DNA of 24,701 nucleotides from G021776435 sp046756245 (GCA_046756245.1 JBHHVZ010000040.1:1-24701); one strand, 5' to 3'. Positions 8,649-15,867 are shown, numbered from the stretch's first letter. Made by a program: numbers and translations. Notes: generated from the letters alone by a model not told the origin.

Positions 8649-8663
8649 TTAAGGAACGGTTAA
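8649..8663 (-). promoter_or_regulatory. Consensus CtrA-type site (TTAA-N7-TTAA) upstream of cckA
   Basis: On the minus strand the sequence reads TTAA, CCGTTCC, TTAA: an exact match to the CtrA consensus, overlapping the flhB stop codon and about 100 bp before the cckA start. Both halves continue into CC, as in the TTAACC half-site. Binding is inferred from motif and context. Confidence 0.65.
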
Positions 8664-9739
8664 TGAATGGTCTTCGGCGGTTCGCTTTTGCGCATGATGT
8701 GGCCGATGACCTTGGCGACGGCTTCGTAATGCTCGAGCGGAATCTCCGCATAGATTTCCACCGTTGTGTAAAGCGCGCGGGCGAGCGGCGGATTTTCCAC
8801 AACAGGCACGTCGTTTTCCTCCGCCACCGCGCGCATCCTGAGAGCCACATGGTCGACGCCCTTGGCCACGCAGAGCGGCGCGCCCTCATCGCCCATGTCG
8901 TATTTCAGCGCGACGGCGTAGTGGGTCGGATTCATCACCAGCACAGTCGCGTCCTTGACGGCGGCCGTCATGCGCTGGCGCATCCGGCTTTCGCGCTGTT
9001 GACGCAGGCGGCCGCGGATCTGCGGATCCCCTTCGGTTTCCTTGAGCTCGCGCCTGACTTCTTCCTTGGTCATGCGCAGCCGCTTGCGCCAGGAATGACG
9101 CTGGAACGCATAATCAAGCGCGGCGATTACGGCCATCGCAGCGACGGTGAAGCCCAAGAGCTTGATCGCCAGGGCTCGCGCCACGCTCATAACCCCCGTT
9201 CCTTCCGTATCAAGAAGACTGACGAGGAGATCGCGGTCCGGCCATAACGCGTAAAGAAGAATAAGGCCGACGATGACGATCTTGCCGACGCCCTTGGCGA
9301 AGTTGAAGATTCCTGAGGGACCGAAAATGCGCCTGAACCCGGCGATGGGAGAAATCTTGTCGAGACTCGGACGCATGCGTTCGGCGCTGAACACAGGGCG
9401 GGCCTGACCGATATTGGCGAGGATCGCGGCGGCGAAAATGAGCAGGCCGATTGCGGCGAGCGCGCCGGCGAGCTTAAGCGCCACCGCGGCGAAGAGATCC
9501 GCAAGCGCGCCGCCGTCGACGGCGAATTGGTGCGGGTGGTCGAGAAATGAAACGCCGGCGTCAATGACCCCGCGCGCCGCATCGCCGGCGAAAAGCCACA
9601 AACCGAGCGCGCCGGCGGCCAGCATAATTGCGGCGATTATTTCCTGGCTTTTTGGCGCATCGCCCTTGCGGCGCGCGTCTTCGAGCCGCTTCGGGGTCGG
9701 TTCCTCTGTGCGTCGGGCCTGGTCCTGATGCTCCGCCAT
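8660..9739 (-). CDS. flhB: Flagellar export apparatus protein FlhB
   Basis: A 359-aa inner-membrane protein of the flagellar type III export gate, which switches export from rod/hook to filament substrates. The charged N-terminus (EEPTPKRLEDARRKGD, 12-27) is typical, followed by transmembrane segments at about 33-52, 85-110, 150-166 and 190-210, then a cytoplasmic domain with the autocleavage motif N270-P-T-H and the following YAVALKYD. Length is normal for the family. It begins 12 bp after fliR and ends the flagellar run before cckA. Its stop codon lies within the CtrA-type site. Confidence 0.96.
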   Translation of the reverse strand: MAEHQDQARRTEEPTPKRLEDARRKGDAPKSQEIIAAIMLAAGALGLWLFAGDAARGVIDAGVSFLDHPHQFAVDGGALADLFAAVALKLAGALAAIGLLIFAAAILANIGQARPVFSAERMRPSLDKISPIAGFRRIFGPSGIFNFAKGVGKIVIVGLILLYALWPDRDLLVSLLDTEGTGVMSVARALAIKLLGFTVAAMAVIAALDYAFQRHSWRKRLRMTKEEVRRELKETEGDPQIRGRLRQQRESRMRQRMTAAVKDATVLVMNPTHYAVALKYDMGDEGAPLCVAKGVDHVALRMRAVAEENDVPVVENPPLARALYTTVEIYAEIPLEHYEAVAKVIGHIMRKSEPPKTIH

Positions 9740-9751
9740 CAGCGCGCGCTC

Positions 9752-10525
9752 CTATTGAAGAAACTGCGCCATATGCGCTTCGAACCGGCCGAGAAAAACG
9801 GTCATCATCAATCCGGTCGTCAGCATCAGGAGCATCACGCCAATCAGAAGATTAGCCGGCATCAGCATGAAAAAGACCTGCGCCTGCGGCATCAGGCGAT
9901 TAAGAATTCCTGCGCCCATATAAAAAACGAGGCCGAACAGCACGAAGGGCGAGGCGAGCCGCAGACCGAGCGAGAAAGCGCCCGACAGCGTCGCAGTTAA
10001 AAGCTCCGCCATGTCTCCGAAATCGGGAATCGCGCCCGGCGCCATCAGCGCGTAGGAATCTTTCACGGCGGCGAGCAGCAGATGATGCATGTCGGTTACG
10101 AAAATCATCGTCGTCCCGAAAATGGCGAGAAAGCCGCCGATGAGCGCGCCCTGAAGCTGCTGGGACGGATCGAAAACCTGCGCCAGCGACAGCCCCATCT
10201 GCAATGCGATGATCTGGCCGGCGACATTGAGCGCGCTCATCATCACCCGCGCCGCAAGCCCCAGAAACGCGCCAGCCACGATCTCGCCGATAATAACGCC
10301 GGCCATGACGCCGACTCCGGCGTCGCCTCGCGCCCAGGCGGGATAAGACTCTCCGGCGACCGGCGCGAGCGCCGCGGTCACCGCAAGCGTCGCCGCCAAC
10401 CGCAAGCGCGGGCTCAGAGAAAAATCGCCGAACGCCGGCGCCGTCATGAACATCGCGCCGACCCGGCAGAAAACGGCGAAGATGATGAAAAGATCGACCG
10501 GCAAAGTGGAGAGGGCGACGGTCAT
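9752..10525 (-). CDS. fliR: Flagellar biosynthesis protein FliR
   Basis: A 257-aa, highly hydrophobic export-gate component with about six transmembrane helices. Family marks include FCRVGAMFMTAPAFG near the N-terminus, the GEIVAGAFLGLAARV segment, the conserved GLSLAQVFDP loop and a C-terminal LMPQAQVFFMLMPANLLIGV block. FliR sits with FliP and FliQ at the core of the gate; fliP is not in this window. It starts 16 bp after fliQ and is followed 12 bp later by flhB, indicating one transcript. Confidence 0.96.
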   Translation of the reverse strand: MTVALSTLPVDLFIIFAVFCRVGAMFMTAPAFGDFSLSPRLRLAATLAVTAALAPVAGESYPAWARGDAGVGVMAGVIIGEIVAGAFLGLAARVMMSALNVAGQIIALQMGLSLAQVFDPSQQLQGALIGGFLAIFGTTMIFVTDMHHLLLAAVKDSYALMAPGAIPDFGDMAELLTATLSGAFSLGLRLASPFVLFGLVFYMGAGILNRLMPQAQVFFMLMPANLLIGVMLLMLTTGLMMTVFLGRFEAHMAQFLQ

Positions 10526-10541
10526 GATGGCGCGCCGCCTT

Positions 10542-10817
10542 TCACAACACTCCGCCCTGGGCGATCAGGGCGTAGAGCTTCAGCGCGAAACCGCCGAGAG
10601 CTGCGCCCATGAAAGGCAGGCACAGGCTGATCACCAGAAACATCACGATGATGCGCGGGATGAAAACGAGCGTCATTTCCTGCACCTGCGTCAACGCCTG
10701 CAGGAGCGCGACGGTGAGGCCGACGGCGAGGCCGGCGAGCATCGCCGGCCCGGCCACCTGCAGGGTCACCCAGAACGCTTCGCGCGCGATATCGAGAATT
10801 TCGCTTCCCGCCGCCAT
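10542..10817 (-). CDS. fliQ: Flagellar biosynthesis protein FliQ
   Basis: A 91-aa protein with two transmembrane helices. The conserved REAFWVTL, QALTQVQEMTLVFIPRI and MFLVISLCLPFM segments identify FliQ, a small multi-copy component of the export gate. The ATG at 10817 is chosen over an upstream in-frame TTG (10823) because it gives the usual length. Neither has a clear Shine-Dalgarno sequence, which may mean a short or absent leader. A CtrA-type half-site lies 20-30 bp upstream; in Caulobacter fliQ is a classic CtrA-controlled promoter. Confidence 0.95.
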   Translation of the reverse strand: MAAGSEILDIAREAFWVTLQVAGPAMLAGLAVGLTVALLQALTQVQEMTLVFIPRIIVMFLVISLCLPFMGAALGGFALKLYALIAQGGVL

Positions 10818-10837
10818 AGGCAAATTTTGCCCGGAAC

Positions 10838-10845
10838 ATGGTTAA
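10838..10845 (-). promoter_or_regulatory. CtrA-type half-site upstream of fliQ
   Basis: The minus strand reads TTAACCAT, the CtrA half-site, in the 97-bp gap between fliE and fliQ. The upstream half at N7 spacing is CGAA, a poor match. That gap is larger than others in the operon, consistent with an internal promoter. Confidence 0.5.
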
Positions 10846-10914
10846 GGAAGGGTTCGGCCCCGCCTGATTTAAGGCTTCAGTTGGTTGAAGGCTGTTATTG
10901 TTCGTCGCGCCGCT

Positions 10915-11229
10915 CTAAATCGGCATGCGCATGACTTCCTGATAAGCCTCGATTACGCGGTTTCGGACCGCAATCGCGGTTTCGAGCGCAACCTCGGCTG
11001 CGCTGACCGCCGTCGCCACGTCGACAAGGCTCGCCTCGCCGGCCGCAACGCTCGCCGCGGCGCTTTCGCCCGCCGCAAGCGCGCCGGTCGTCTCGCGCAG
11101 CGCTTCCTGAACGAGTCCGGCGAAGTTGGGCCGCGCGGTTTCTTCCGCCGCGTCCGCGCGCGGCGCATCGGCGGCCGTTTTTGCAACCTGGGCGTAGGTC
11201 TGGGCTGCGGTAAGCGCGTCAACACTCAT
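10915..11229 (-). CDS. fliE: Flagellar hook-basal body complex protein FliE
   Basis: A 104-aa protein that joins the MS ring and export gate to the proximal rod. The conserved pattern is seen in PNFAGLVQEAL, the central helical stretch, and the C-terminal half with VATAVSAAEVALETAIAVRNRVIEAYQEVMRMPI-like sequence, which closely fits FliE. It starts 4 bp after the flgC stop and so is translationally close-coupled. The next gene, fliQ, follows after a 97-bp gap with its own possible promoter. Confidence 0.95.
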   Translation of the reverse strand: MSVDALTAAQTYAQVAKTAADAPRADAAEETARPNFAGLVQEALRETTGALAAGESAAASVAAGEASLVDVATAVSAAEVALETAIAVRNRVIEAYQEVMRMPI

Positions 11230-11233
11230 CTGG

Positions 11234-11644
11234 CTACTCCAGTATTCTCAGGGTCGACGCCGCCATGGAGCGCATCGTATCGAGCGCGCCCAGATTGGCT
11301 TCATAGCTGCGTTGGGCTTCGCGTAAATCCATCATTTCGACGAGCGGATTGACGTTTGGCAACTTCACATAACCTTCTTCGTCCGCAGCCGGATGGCTTG
11401 GGTCGAACTGCAGCGTAAACGCCGAAGGGTCGAGCGCGACGCGCGAAACCTCGACCATATGCGCGTTCGTGTCGCGATCGAGAAAGCTTGAAAAAACAGG
11501 CGTCTGCCGGCGATAAGGATCGAGCCCCGGCGCTTCAGCCGCCGAATTGGCGTTGGCGATGTTTTCAGCGACGACGCGAATGCGCGTCGACTGCGCGCGC
11601 ATGCCGGAAGCAGCGACTTGCATGGCCGTTGAGATGTCGTCCAT
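11234..11644 (-). CDS. flgC: Flagellar basal-body rod protein FlgC
   Basis: A 136-aa proximal rod protein. It has the N-terminal rod motif (ASGMRAQSTRIRVVAENIANANS), the PYRRQTPVF strand, the GYVKLPNVNPLVEMMDLREAQRSYEAN block and a C-terminal helix, all typical of FlgC. It is exported by the type III apparatus and has no Sec signal. The ATG at 11644 follows AGGGGG. It begins 11 bp after flgB and is followed 4 bp later by fliE. Confidence 0.96.
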   Translation of the reverse strand: MDDISTAMQVAASGMRAQSTRIRVVAENIANANSAAEAPGLDPYRRQTPVFSSFLDRDTNAHMVEVSRVALDPSAFTLQFDPSHPAADEEGYVKLPNVNPLVEMMDLREAQRSYEANLGALDTMRSMAASTLRILE

Positions 11645-11655
11645 CGCTTAACCCC

Positions 11656-12048
11656 CTAATTGCCGCCGCGCACGGCGATCCGCAGCATGTTGAGCCCTTT
11701 GCGGTAAAGGCTCGAGGCGAGTGCGTAATCCATGCGGGTTTCCGACAGTTTCATTGTCTGGGTTTCGATCGAAACCTGATTGCCGTTGAGCGAGGCTTCG
11801 CCGTCAGGGGCAGGCTCAACGCGAATGGTCGCCGAACTGAGGCTTTTCGCCTGCATGTGGCGCGGGTCGGAAGCGCGCATCGCCGCCGTGCGCGCCATTT
11901 TCGAAAAATCCGCCGGCTTGACGTCGCGCGCTGTGTAATCGGGCGTATCGGCGTTGGCGATGTTCTCCGCAATAACATTGGTGCGCGCGGCCAGAAAATG
12001 CAGCCGCGCGGCGAGCCCTGACAAAAGCGGGATCTTTGTGACGTCCAT
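11656..12048 (-). CDS. flgB: Flagellar basal-body rod protein FlgB
   Basis: A 130-aa proximal rod protein. Landmarks are AARTNVIAENIANADTPDY near the N-terminus, GNQVSIETQTMKLSET in the middle and a C-terminal helix ending in YRKGLNMLRIAVRG. The ATG at 12048 is preferred over longer in-frame alternatives (to 12114) because the strong ribosome site AGGGAAGG lies 4 nt before it and because FlgB proteins start this way. It is the first gene of the leftward flgB-flgC-fliE run, behind a CtrA-type site. Confidence 0.95.
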   Translation of the reverse strand: MDVTKIPLLSGLAARLHFLAARTNVIAENIANADTPDYTARDVKPADFSKMARTAAMRASDPRHMQAKSLSSATIRVEPAPDGEASLNGNQVSIETQTMKLSETRMDYALASSLYRKGLNMLRIAVRGGN

Positions 12049-12081
12049 TTCGCCTTCCCTTTGCGCCAAGGATCGCGCTTT

Positions 12082-12100
12082 ATGGTTAAGCCGGCGTTGA
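12082..12100 (-). promoter_or_regulatory. CtrA-type site upstream of flgB
   Basis: The minus strand reads TCAA-N7-TTAACCAT, which matches seven of the eight fixed bases of TTAA-N7-TTAA and carries the extended TTAACCAT half. It ends 34 bp before the flgB ATG. Flagellar early genes are known CtrA targets in Caulobacter; binding here is inferred. Confidence 0.55.
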
Positions 12101-12133
12101 CGCGGGGCGAGCATGGGCGCACGCTGGCGACGG

Positions 12134-12148
12134 TTAACAAATCCTTAC
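12134..12148 (+). promoter_or_regulatory. CtrA-type site upstream of the patatin-like gene
   Basis: The plus strand reads TTAA-N7-TTAC, one base off the consensus, 24 bp before the GTG start of the patatin-like gene and in the same 123-bp divergent gap as the flgB site. It could serve either direction. Confidence 0.4.
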
Positions 12149-12171
12149 ACGGAAAGGGTTGAGAAGAGTCG

Positions 12172-13104
12172 GTGGCGAAGAAACTTGGACTGGTGCTCGG
12201 TTCCGGCGCGGCGCGCGGCTGGGCGCATGTGGGCGTCCTGCGCGGGCTCGAGGAAATCGGCGTCAAACCCGACGCAGTCGCCGGCTGTTCGGTCGGCGCG
12301 CTTGTCGGCGGAGCGTGGCTCATCGGGGCGCTTGATGAATTCGAGGCCTGGGCGCGGGAATTAAAGCCGCTGTCGGCGCTTCAGCGTTTCAGCCTCAAGG
12401 TCGCGCGCGGCGGCTTCGTGGACGTCGAGCCCGCATTCGAGGCCTTCCGCCAGTTCGACAAGAATATCGAGGACCTCCCCGTCCGCTACGCCGCCGCCGC
12501 GACTGATCTCGCCACCGGCGAAGGCGTGTGGATCGCCGAAGGCTCAGTCATCGACGCGGCGCGGGCGTCATCGGCCGTTCCGGTGATCTTCCACGCCGTC
12601 CGCCATAAAGACCGCTGGCTTGTGGACGGCGCGCTCGCCAATCCGGCGCCGGTCTCGCTGGCGCGCGCGCTGGGCGCAGATGTCGTCATCAGCGTCGATT
12701 TGAACGCCGTGCCGCGGGTGCTCGATCGTTTCACCGCGCAGCCGCCGGGTGAGCCTGTCGTCCCGCCGAGCACGGACGCCCCGGCCCCGGCGGGCCTCTC
12801 GGGCGCCGTGACGAAACTCATCGACGACACCAGGCAAATGATCGACCGCCAGGTCAGTTTCGCGCGCGCGCGCATGAACGCCTCGCCGCAGCTTTTCGAA
12901 ACGGCTTACGCCGCGGCCGACATTTTCCAGATGCATCTGGCGCGCGCCCACGCCGAACTATGCCCGCCGGATATCTTGCTGCGCCCCGACATGCGCGACG
13001 CCTTTCCGACTTCTTTCGACAAGGCCGACGAGTTTATCGAGGAAGGCCGGCGCGCATTGCTGGCCGAACGGGCGCGCATCGAGGCGCTGCTTTCAGGCGA
13101 ATGA
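12172..13104 (+). CDS. Patatin-like phospholipase family protein (RssA-type), intact copy
   Basis: A 310-aa putative serine acyl hydrolase. It has the glycine-rich oxyanion-hole motif GSGAARG (residues 10-16), the nucleophile elbow GCSVG with S40, and the catalytic-type aspartate D152 in VDGALANP, i.e. the Ser-Asp dyad of patatins. The N-terminal arrangement and AATDLATGE segment match the bacterial RssA/NTE-like group. No signal peptide is visible. The start is GTG at 12172, after a purine-rich GAGAAGAG. Codons 20 to the stop, plus 143 bp after it, are repeated exactly 1019 bp downstream. The substrate is unknown. Confidence 0.9.
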   Translation: MAKKLGLVLGSGAARGWAHVGVLRGLEEIGVKPDAVAGCSVGALVGGAWLIGALDEFEAWARELKPLSALQRFSLKVARGGFVDVEPAFEAFRQFDKNIEDLPVRYAAAATDLATGEGVWIAEGSVIDAARASSAVPVIFHAVRHKDRWLVDGALANPAPVSLARALGADVVISVDLNAVPRVLDRFTAQPPGEPVVPPSTDAPAPAGLSGAVTKLIDDTRQMIDRQVSFARARMNASPQLFETAYAAADIFQMHLARAHAELCPPDILLRPDMRDAFPTSFDKADEFIEEGRRALLAERARIEALLSGE

Positions 13105-13247
13105 CGCCGCGGCCCGCTTCAAAAAATTCCCAGAAACTTCTTGCGTTTCTTGAGGCTCTCGAGTTCTCGCCCGGCGTTTGTCGACATGAATCGTACATAA
13201 TCGATGTCGCGCCGTTCCGTGCGCGACTCGGTCGCTTTCAACCCGCG
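12229..13247. repeat. 1019-bp perfect direct repeat, copy 1
   Basis: This unit covers patatin codons 20-310, the stop codon and the 3' end of the convergent hypothetical gene. Read line by line it is identical to 13248-14266. The base before the unit (T at 12228) differs from the base at its end (G at 13247), and the base after copy 2 (A at 14267) differs from the unit's first base (G), so the junction shows no microhomology. Confidence 0.95.
13119..13247 (-). pseudogene. Duplicated 3' fragment of the hypothetical gene at 14138-14566
   Basis: These are the last 42 codons and stop of the small charged protein gene, carried along by the tandem duplication. There is no start codon and the sequence beyond 13247 is patatin DNA, so it is a non-functional remnant. 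It is identical to 14138-14266. Confidence 0.85.
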
Positions 13248-14123
13248 GTGGGCGTCCTGCGCGGGCTCGAGGAAATCGGCGTCAAACCCGACGCAGTCGC
13301 CGGCTGTTCGGTCGGCGCGCTTGTCGGCGGAGCGTGGCTCATCGGGGCGCTTGATGAATTCGAGGCCTGGGCGCGGGAATTAAAGCCGCTGTCGGCGCTT
13401 CAGCGTTTCAGCCTCAAGGTCGCGCGCGGCGGCTTCGTGGACGTCGAGCCCGCATTCGAGGCCTTCCGCCAGTTCGACAAGAATATCGAGGACCTCCCCG
13501 TCCGCTACGCCGCCGCCGCGACTGATCTCGCCACCGGCGAAGGCGTGTGGATCGCCGAAGGCTCAGTCATCGACGCGGCGCGGGCGTCATCGGCCGTTCC
13601 GGTGATCTTCCACGCCGTCCGCCATAAAGACCGCTGGCTTGTGGACGGCGCGCTCGCCAATCCGGCGCCGGTCTCGCTGGCGCGCGCGCTGGGCGCAGAT
13701 GTCGTCATCAGCGTCGATTTGAACGCCGTGCCGCGGGTGCTCGATCGTTTCACCGCGCAGCCGCCGGGTGAGCCTGTCGTCCCGCCGAGCACGGACGCCC
13801 CGGCCCCGGCGGGCCTCTCGGGCGCCGTGACGAAACTCATCGACGACACCAGGCAAATGATCGACCGCCAGGTCAGTTTCGCGCGCGCGCGCATGAACGC
13901 CTCGCCGCAGCTTTTCGAAACGGCTTACGCCGCGGCCGACATTTTCCAGATGCATCTGGCGCGCGCCCACGCCGAACTATGCCCGCCGGATATCTTGCTG
14001 CGCCCCGACATGCGCGACGCCTTTCCGACTTCTTTCGACAAGGCCGACGAGTTTATCGAGGAAGGCCGGCGCGCATTGCTGGCCGAACGGGCGCGCATCG
14101 AGGCGCTGCTTTCAGGCGAATGA
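13248..14123 (+). pseudogene. Truncated second copy of the patatin-like gene, fused to upstream sequence
   Basis: This is an exact copy of patatin codons 20-310. It has lost residues 1-19, including the GSGAARG oxyanion-hole motif, while keeping the GCSVG nucleophile and VDG motif. The break falls on a codon boundary and the frame stays open upstream: translation from an ATG at 13101, overlapping the stop of copy 1 as ATGA, would give a 340-aa fusion with 49 foreign residues at its N-terminus. Those residues come from the antisense strand of the neighbouring gene's 3' end. Without the oxyanion loop the product is unlikely to be catalytically active. Confidence 0.75.
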
Positions 14124-14266
14124 CGCCGCGGCCCGCTTCAAAAAATTCCCAGAAACTTCTTGCGTTTCTTGAGGCTCTCGAGTTCTCGCCCGGCGTTTGT
14201 CGACATGAATCGTACATAATCGATGTCGCGCCGTTCCGTGCGCGACTCGGTCGCTTTCAACCCGCG
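13248..14266. repeat. 1019-bp perfect direct repeat, copy 2
   Basis: Second unit of the head-to-tail duplication, directly abutting copy 1 with no spacer. The lack of any divergence means it is very recent, under conversion, or an assembly artefact. Confidence 0.95.
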
Positions 14267-14566
14267 AATGAGATTCTCCAACGCGGGAAAGCCGGTATCC
14301 GTCGCCTCCGGTTCGGGCGCGACATGGTAGTCGGCGCGCTTCCGGCGTTTTTTGGACTGCGCGGCCTCGGTTTCGGCGAGACGGTGTTTGAGCGCTTCGA
14401 ATGCCTTGGCGGCCGGGGCCTCGAAATTCTCGGGCAGAAACTGCGCGTCTTCAGCCCGCCAGTCGCGGCGGTGCGGGACGGCGATATTGTCGACCCCCCG
14501 GCCGGTCAGGCGGCGCTCGGTCTTTCCCTCGAAACCGGCCCAGATCTGTTTCAGTCGTTCGGTCAT
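14138..14566 (-). CDS. Hypothetical small charged protein, partner of the Ntn-hydrolase-like gene
   Basis: A 142-aa protein I cannot assign to a named family. It starts MTERLKQIWAGFEGKTERRL, has a central helical, Lys/Arg/Glu-rich stretch (about 65-90) with a run of basic residues (KKRRKRAD), and a basic C-terminus (SLKKRKKFLGIF). No signal peptide or membrane segment is seen. The ATG at 14566 is chosen because GGAG lies just upstream and because it leaves a 17-bp gap to the preceding gene; longer in-frame starts would overlap it. Co-directional and close to the proteasome-like gene, it is probably co-transcribed and may act with it. Its last 42 codons lie inside the tandem duplication. Confidence 0.75.
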   Translation of the reverse strand: MTERLKQIWAGFEGKTERRLTGRGVDNIAVPHRRDWRAEDAQFLPENFEAPAAKAFEALKHRLAETEAAQSKKRRKRADYHVAPEPEATDTGFPALENLIRGLKATESRTERRDIDYVRFMSTNAGRELESLKKRKKFLGIF

Positions 14567-14583
14567 AACCTGCTCCGCGGCGC

Positions 14584-15867
14584 CTAAAGCTCCGCTTTCT
14601 CCTTCTTCCATTCGAGCCCGCCATTGCGCGTAATGAGGGCGACGTCGATCGGCCCGCCGACGGTCTCGATCGAATGCATGACCTTCTGCTGGAACGAGTT
14701 GAGCTTGATGAGCGAGGCGGCTGTTTCGCCGAGCTCCTTTTTCGGCAGGGCGCCAACCGCGCGGAAGATCGGGCGCGTATGCACTGCGTATTGATAGCTG
14801 TCGATGGACTTGAAGAACTCCCTCAATGTAAAGCTCAGATTGTTTTCGCTGTAGTCCTGAAAGAGCGCCTGACGCTGCGCGTCGGTCAAATTCGGCGCGC
14901 GGGAAATGACGTCGGTGACCAGATTAAGAGACAACTTCAATGTCTCGCCGAACATGAACATGCGTAAATACGGGTCCATGCCGGTCAGGAACGTGCGGAT
15001 CATCCGGTCCTGGGCGAAGGGCTGGATCACCGGCGCCGAGTCCGACGACATGTCGACGCCGCGGTCCTGCTTGCGCTTTAAAATGCCCAGGACGACGCTC
15101 GAGGCGAGATAGGAGCGCATTGACGGGAATTTATCACGGGCCCCGAACCCGGCGAAAACGACGCCGGTGTAATGCTCGAAGAATGCGTCCTTTGTGACCG
15201 AAAAGACGGCGATCTCACGCAGCCGTTCGAGCGTCGCTTCGGAAACCGAAAAGGTCGGGTATTCCGACTTCAGCGCGCCGACCAGGCTTTCAATAAGCTG
15301 CTCGATTTCGCGGGCGTAGCGCCGCCGTATTTGCTCGCCCATGCCTTGCGGGAAACAGACGAGATCGCCGCGCGGACTGTCGTCCGGATTGCGCTGATAA
15401 TCGGCGTGAAGCTGGCCGACCACGAATTCGAAAATTCCTGAAATATGGTCGCGCAGACGCCCGGCGTTGGTTTGCTGGAACTTGGCGATTTGCCGGTCGA
15501 AATCCTCGGCGATGACGCTGTAGACCACCGCCACATGCTTGAAGAATTCCGTATCCTGATGGTCGGGCGGAAACAGGTCGGGATTGCCCGACAGAAACTC
15601 CATGAAGTCTTCAGCGTAGGCGTCGATCGTGTCGAGCGGGCGGCCGCGCGCCTGCTCGCGGTAAAGCGAGATCACTGTTTCCCACGGCGTCGACATGATC
15701 TCGGCGTTATTATAGATCATCACCGCCACCGGCTGGCCGTCGGCGAGCGGAAACAGCTTGTCGACCGACTGATAAGTCTTGAGATATTGCGGGCCCGCGA
15801 TGGTGACGGCGCTGTCCGCCGCCATCGCCACCCCCTGGCGGTTCATCAACACGACTTCGGAGGTCAT
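14584..15867 (-). CDS. Proteasome-like Ntn-hydrolase-fold protein of unknown function
   Basis: A 427-aa protein. Residue 2 is Thr, which would become the N-terminus after methionine removal. The first 45 residues follow the proteasome beta-subunit pattern: T2, then GVAMAADSAVT with D18, then SVDKLFPL with K37. Counting from the Thr these are T1, D17 and K36, close to the T1/D17/K33 catalytic set. A strand-like TGVVFAGFGARDKFPSM near the middle and the C-terminal GGPIDVALITRNGGLEW also resemble core strands of the fold. Between them lie long helical insertions, doubling the usual size of about 200 aa. ATG at 15867 is preferred over an upstream in-frame start at 15981 because AGAGGGG precedes it and it places the Thr at position 2. 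No signal peptide. Activity is inferred. Confidence 0.65.
   Translation of the reverse strand: MTSEVVLMNRQGVAMAADSAVTIAGPQYLKTYQSVDKLFPLADGQPVAVMIYNNAEIMSTPWETVISLYREQARGRPLDTIDAYAEDFMEFLSGNPDLFPPDHQDTEFFKHVAVVYSVIAEDFDRQIAKFQQTNAGRLRDHISGIFEFVVGQLHADYQRNPDDSPRGDLVCFPQGMGEQIRRRYAREIEQLIESLVGALKSEYPTFSVSEATLERLREIAVFSVTKDAFFEHYTGVVFAGFGARDKFPSMRSYLASSVVLGILKRKQDRGVDMSSDSAPVIQPFAQDRMIRTFLTGMDPYLRMFMFGETLKLSLNLVTDVISRAPNLTDAQRQALFQDYSENNLSFTLREFFKSIDSYQYAVHTRPIFRAVGALPKKELGETAASLIKLNSFQQKVMHSIETVGGPIDVALITRNGGLEWKKEKAEL

Noticed and set aside
12960..14123. Single 387-codon plus-strand frame spanning the duplication
   Set aside because: Its first part is an out-of-frame reading of the intact patatin copy; only the portion from the ATG at 13101 could plausibly be expressed.
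14200..14230. CGACAT...ATGTCG inverted repeat at the duplication's right end as a recombination site
   Set aside because: The six-base arms lie inside coding sequence and do not coincide with the repeat boundary at 14266.
13979..14587. 202-codon plus-strand frame opposite the small charged protein gene
   Set aside because: Composite of the patatin end in the wrong frame and antisense to the hypothetical gene; no independent support.
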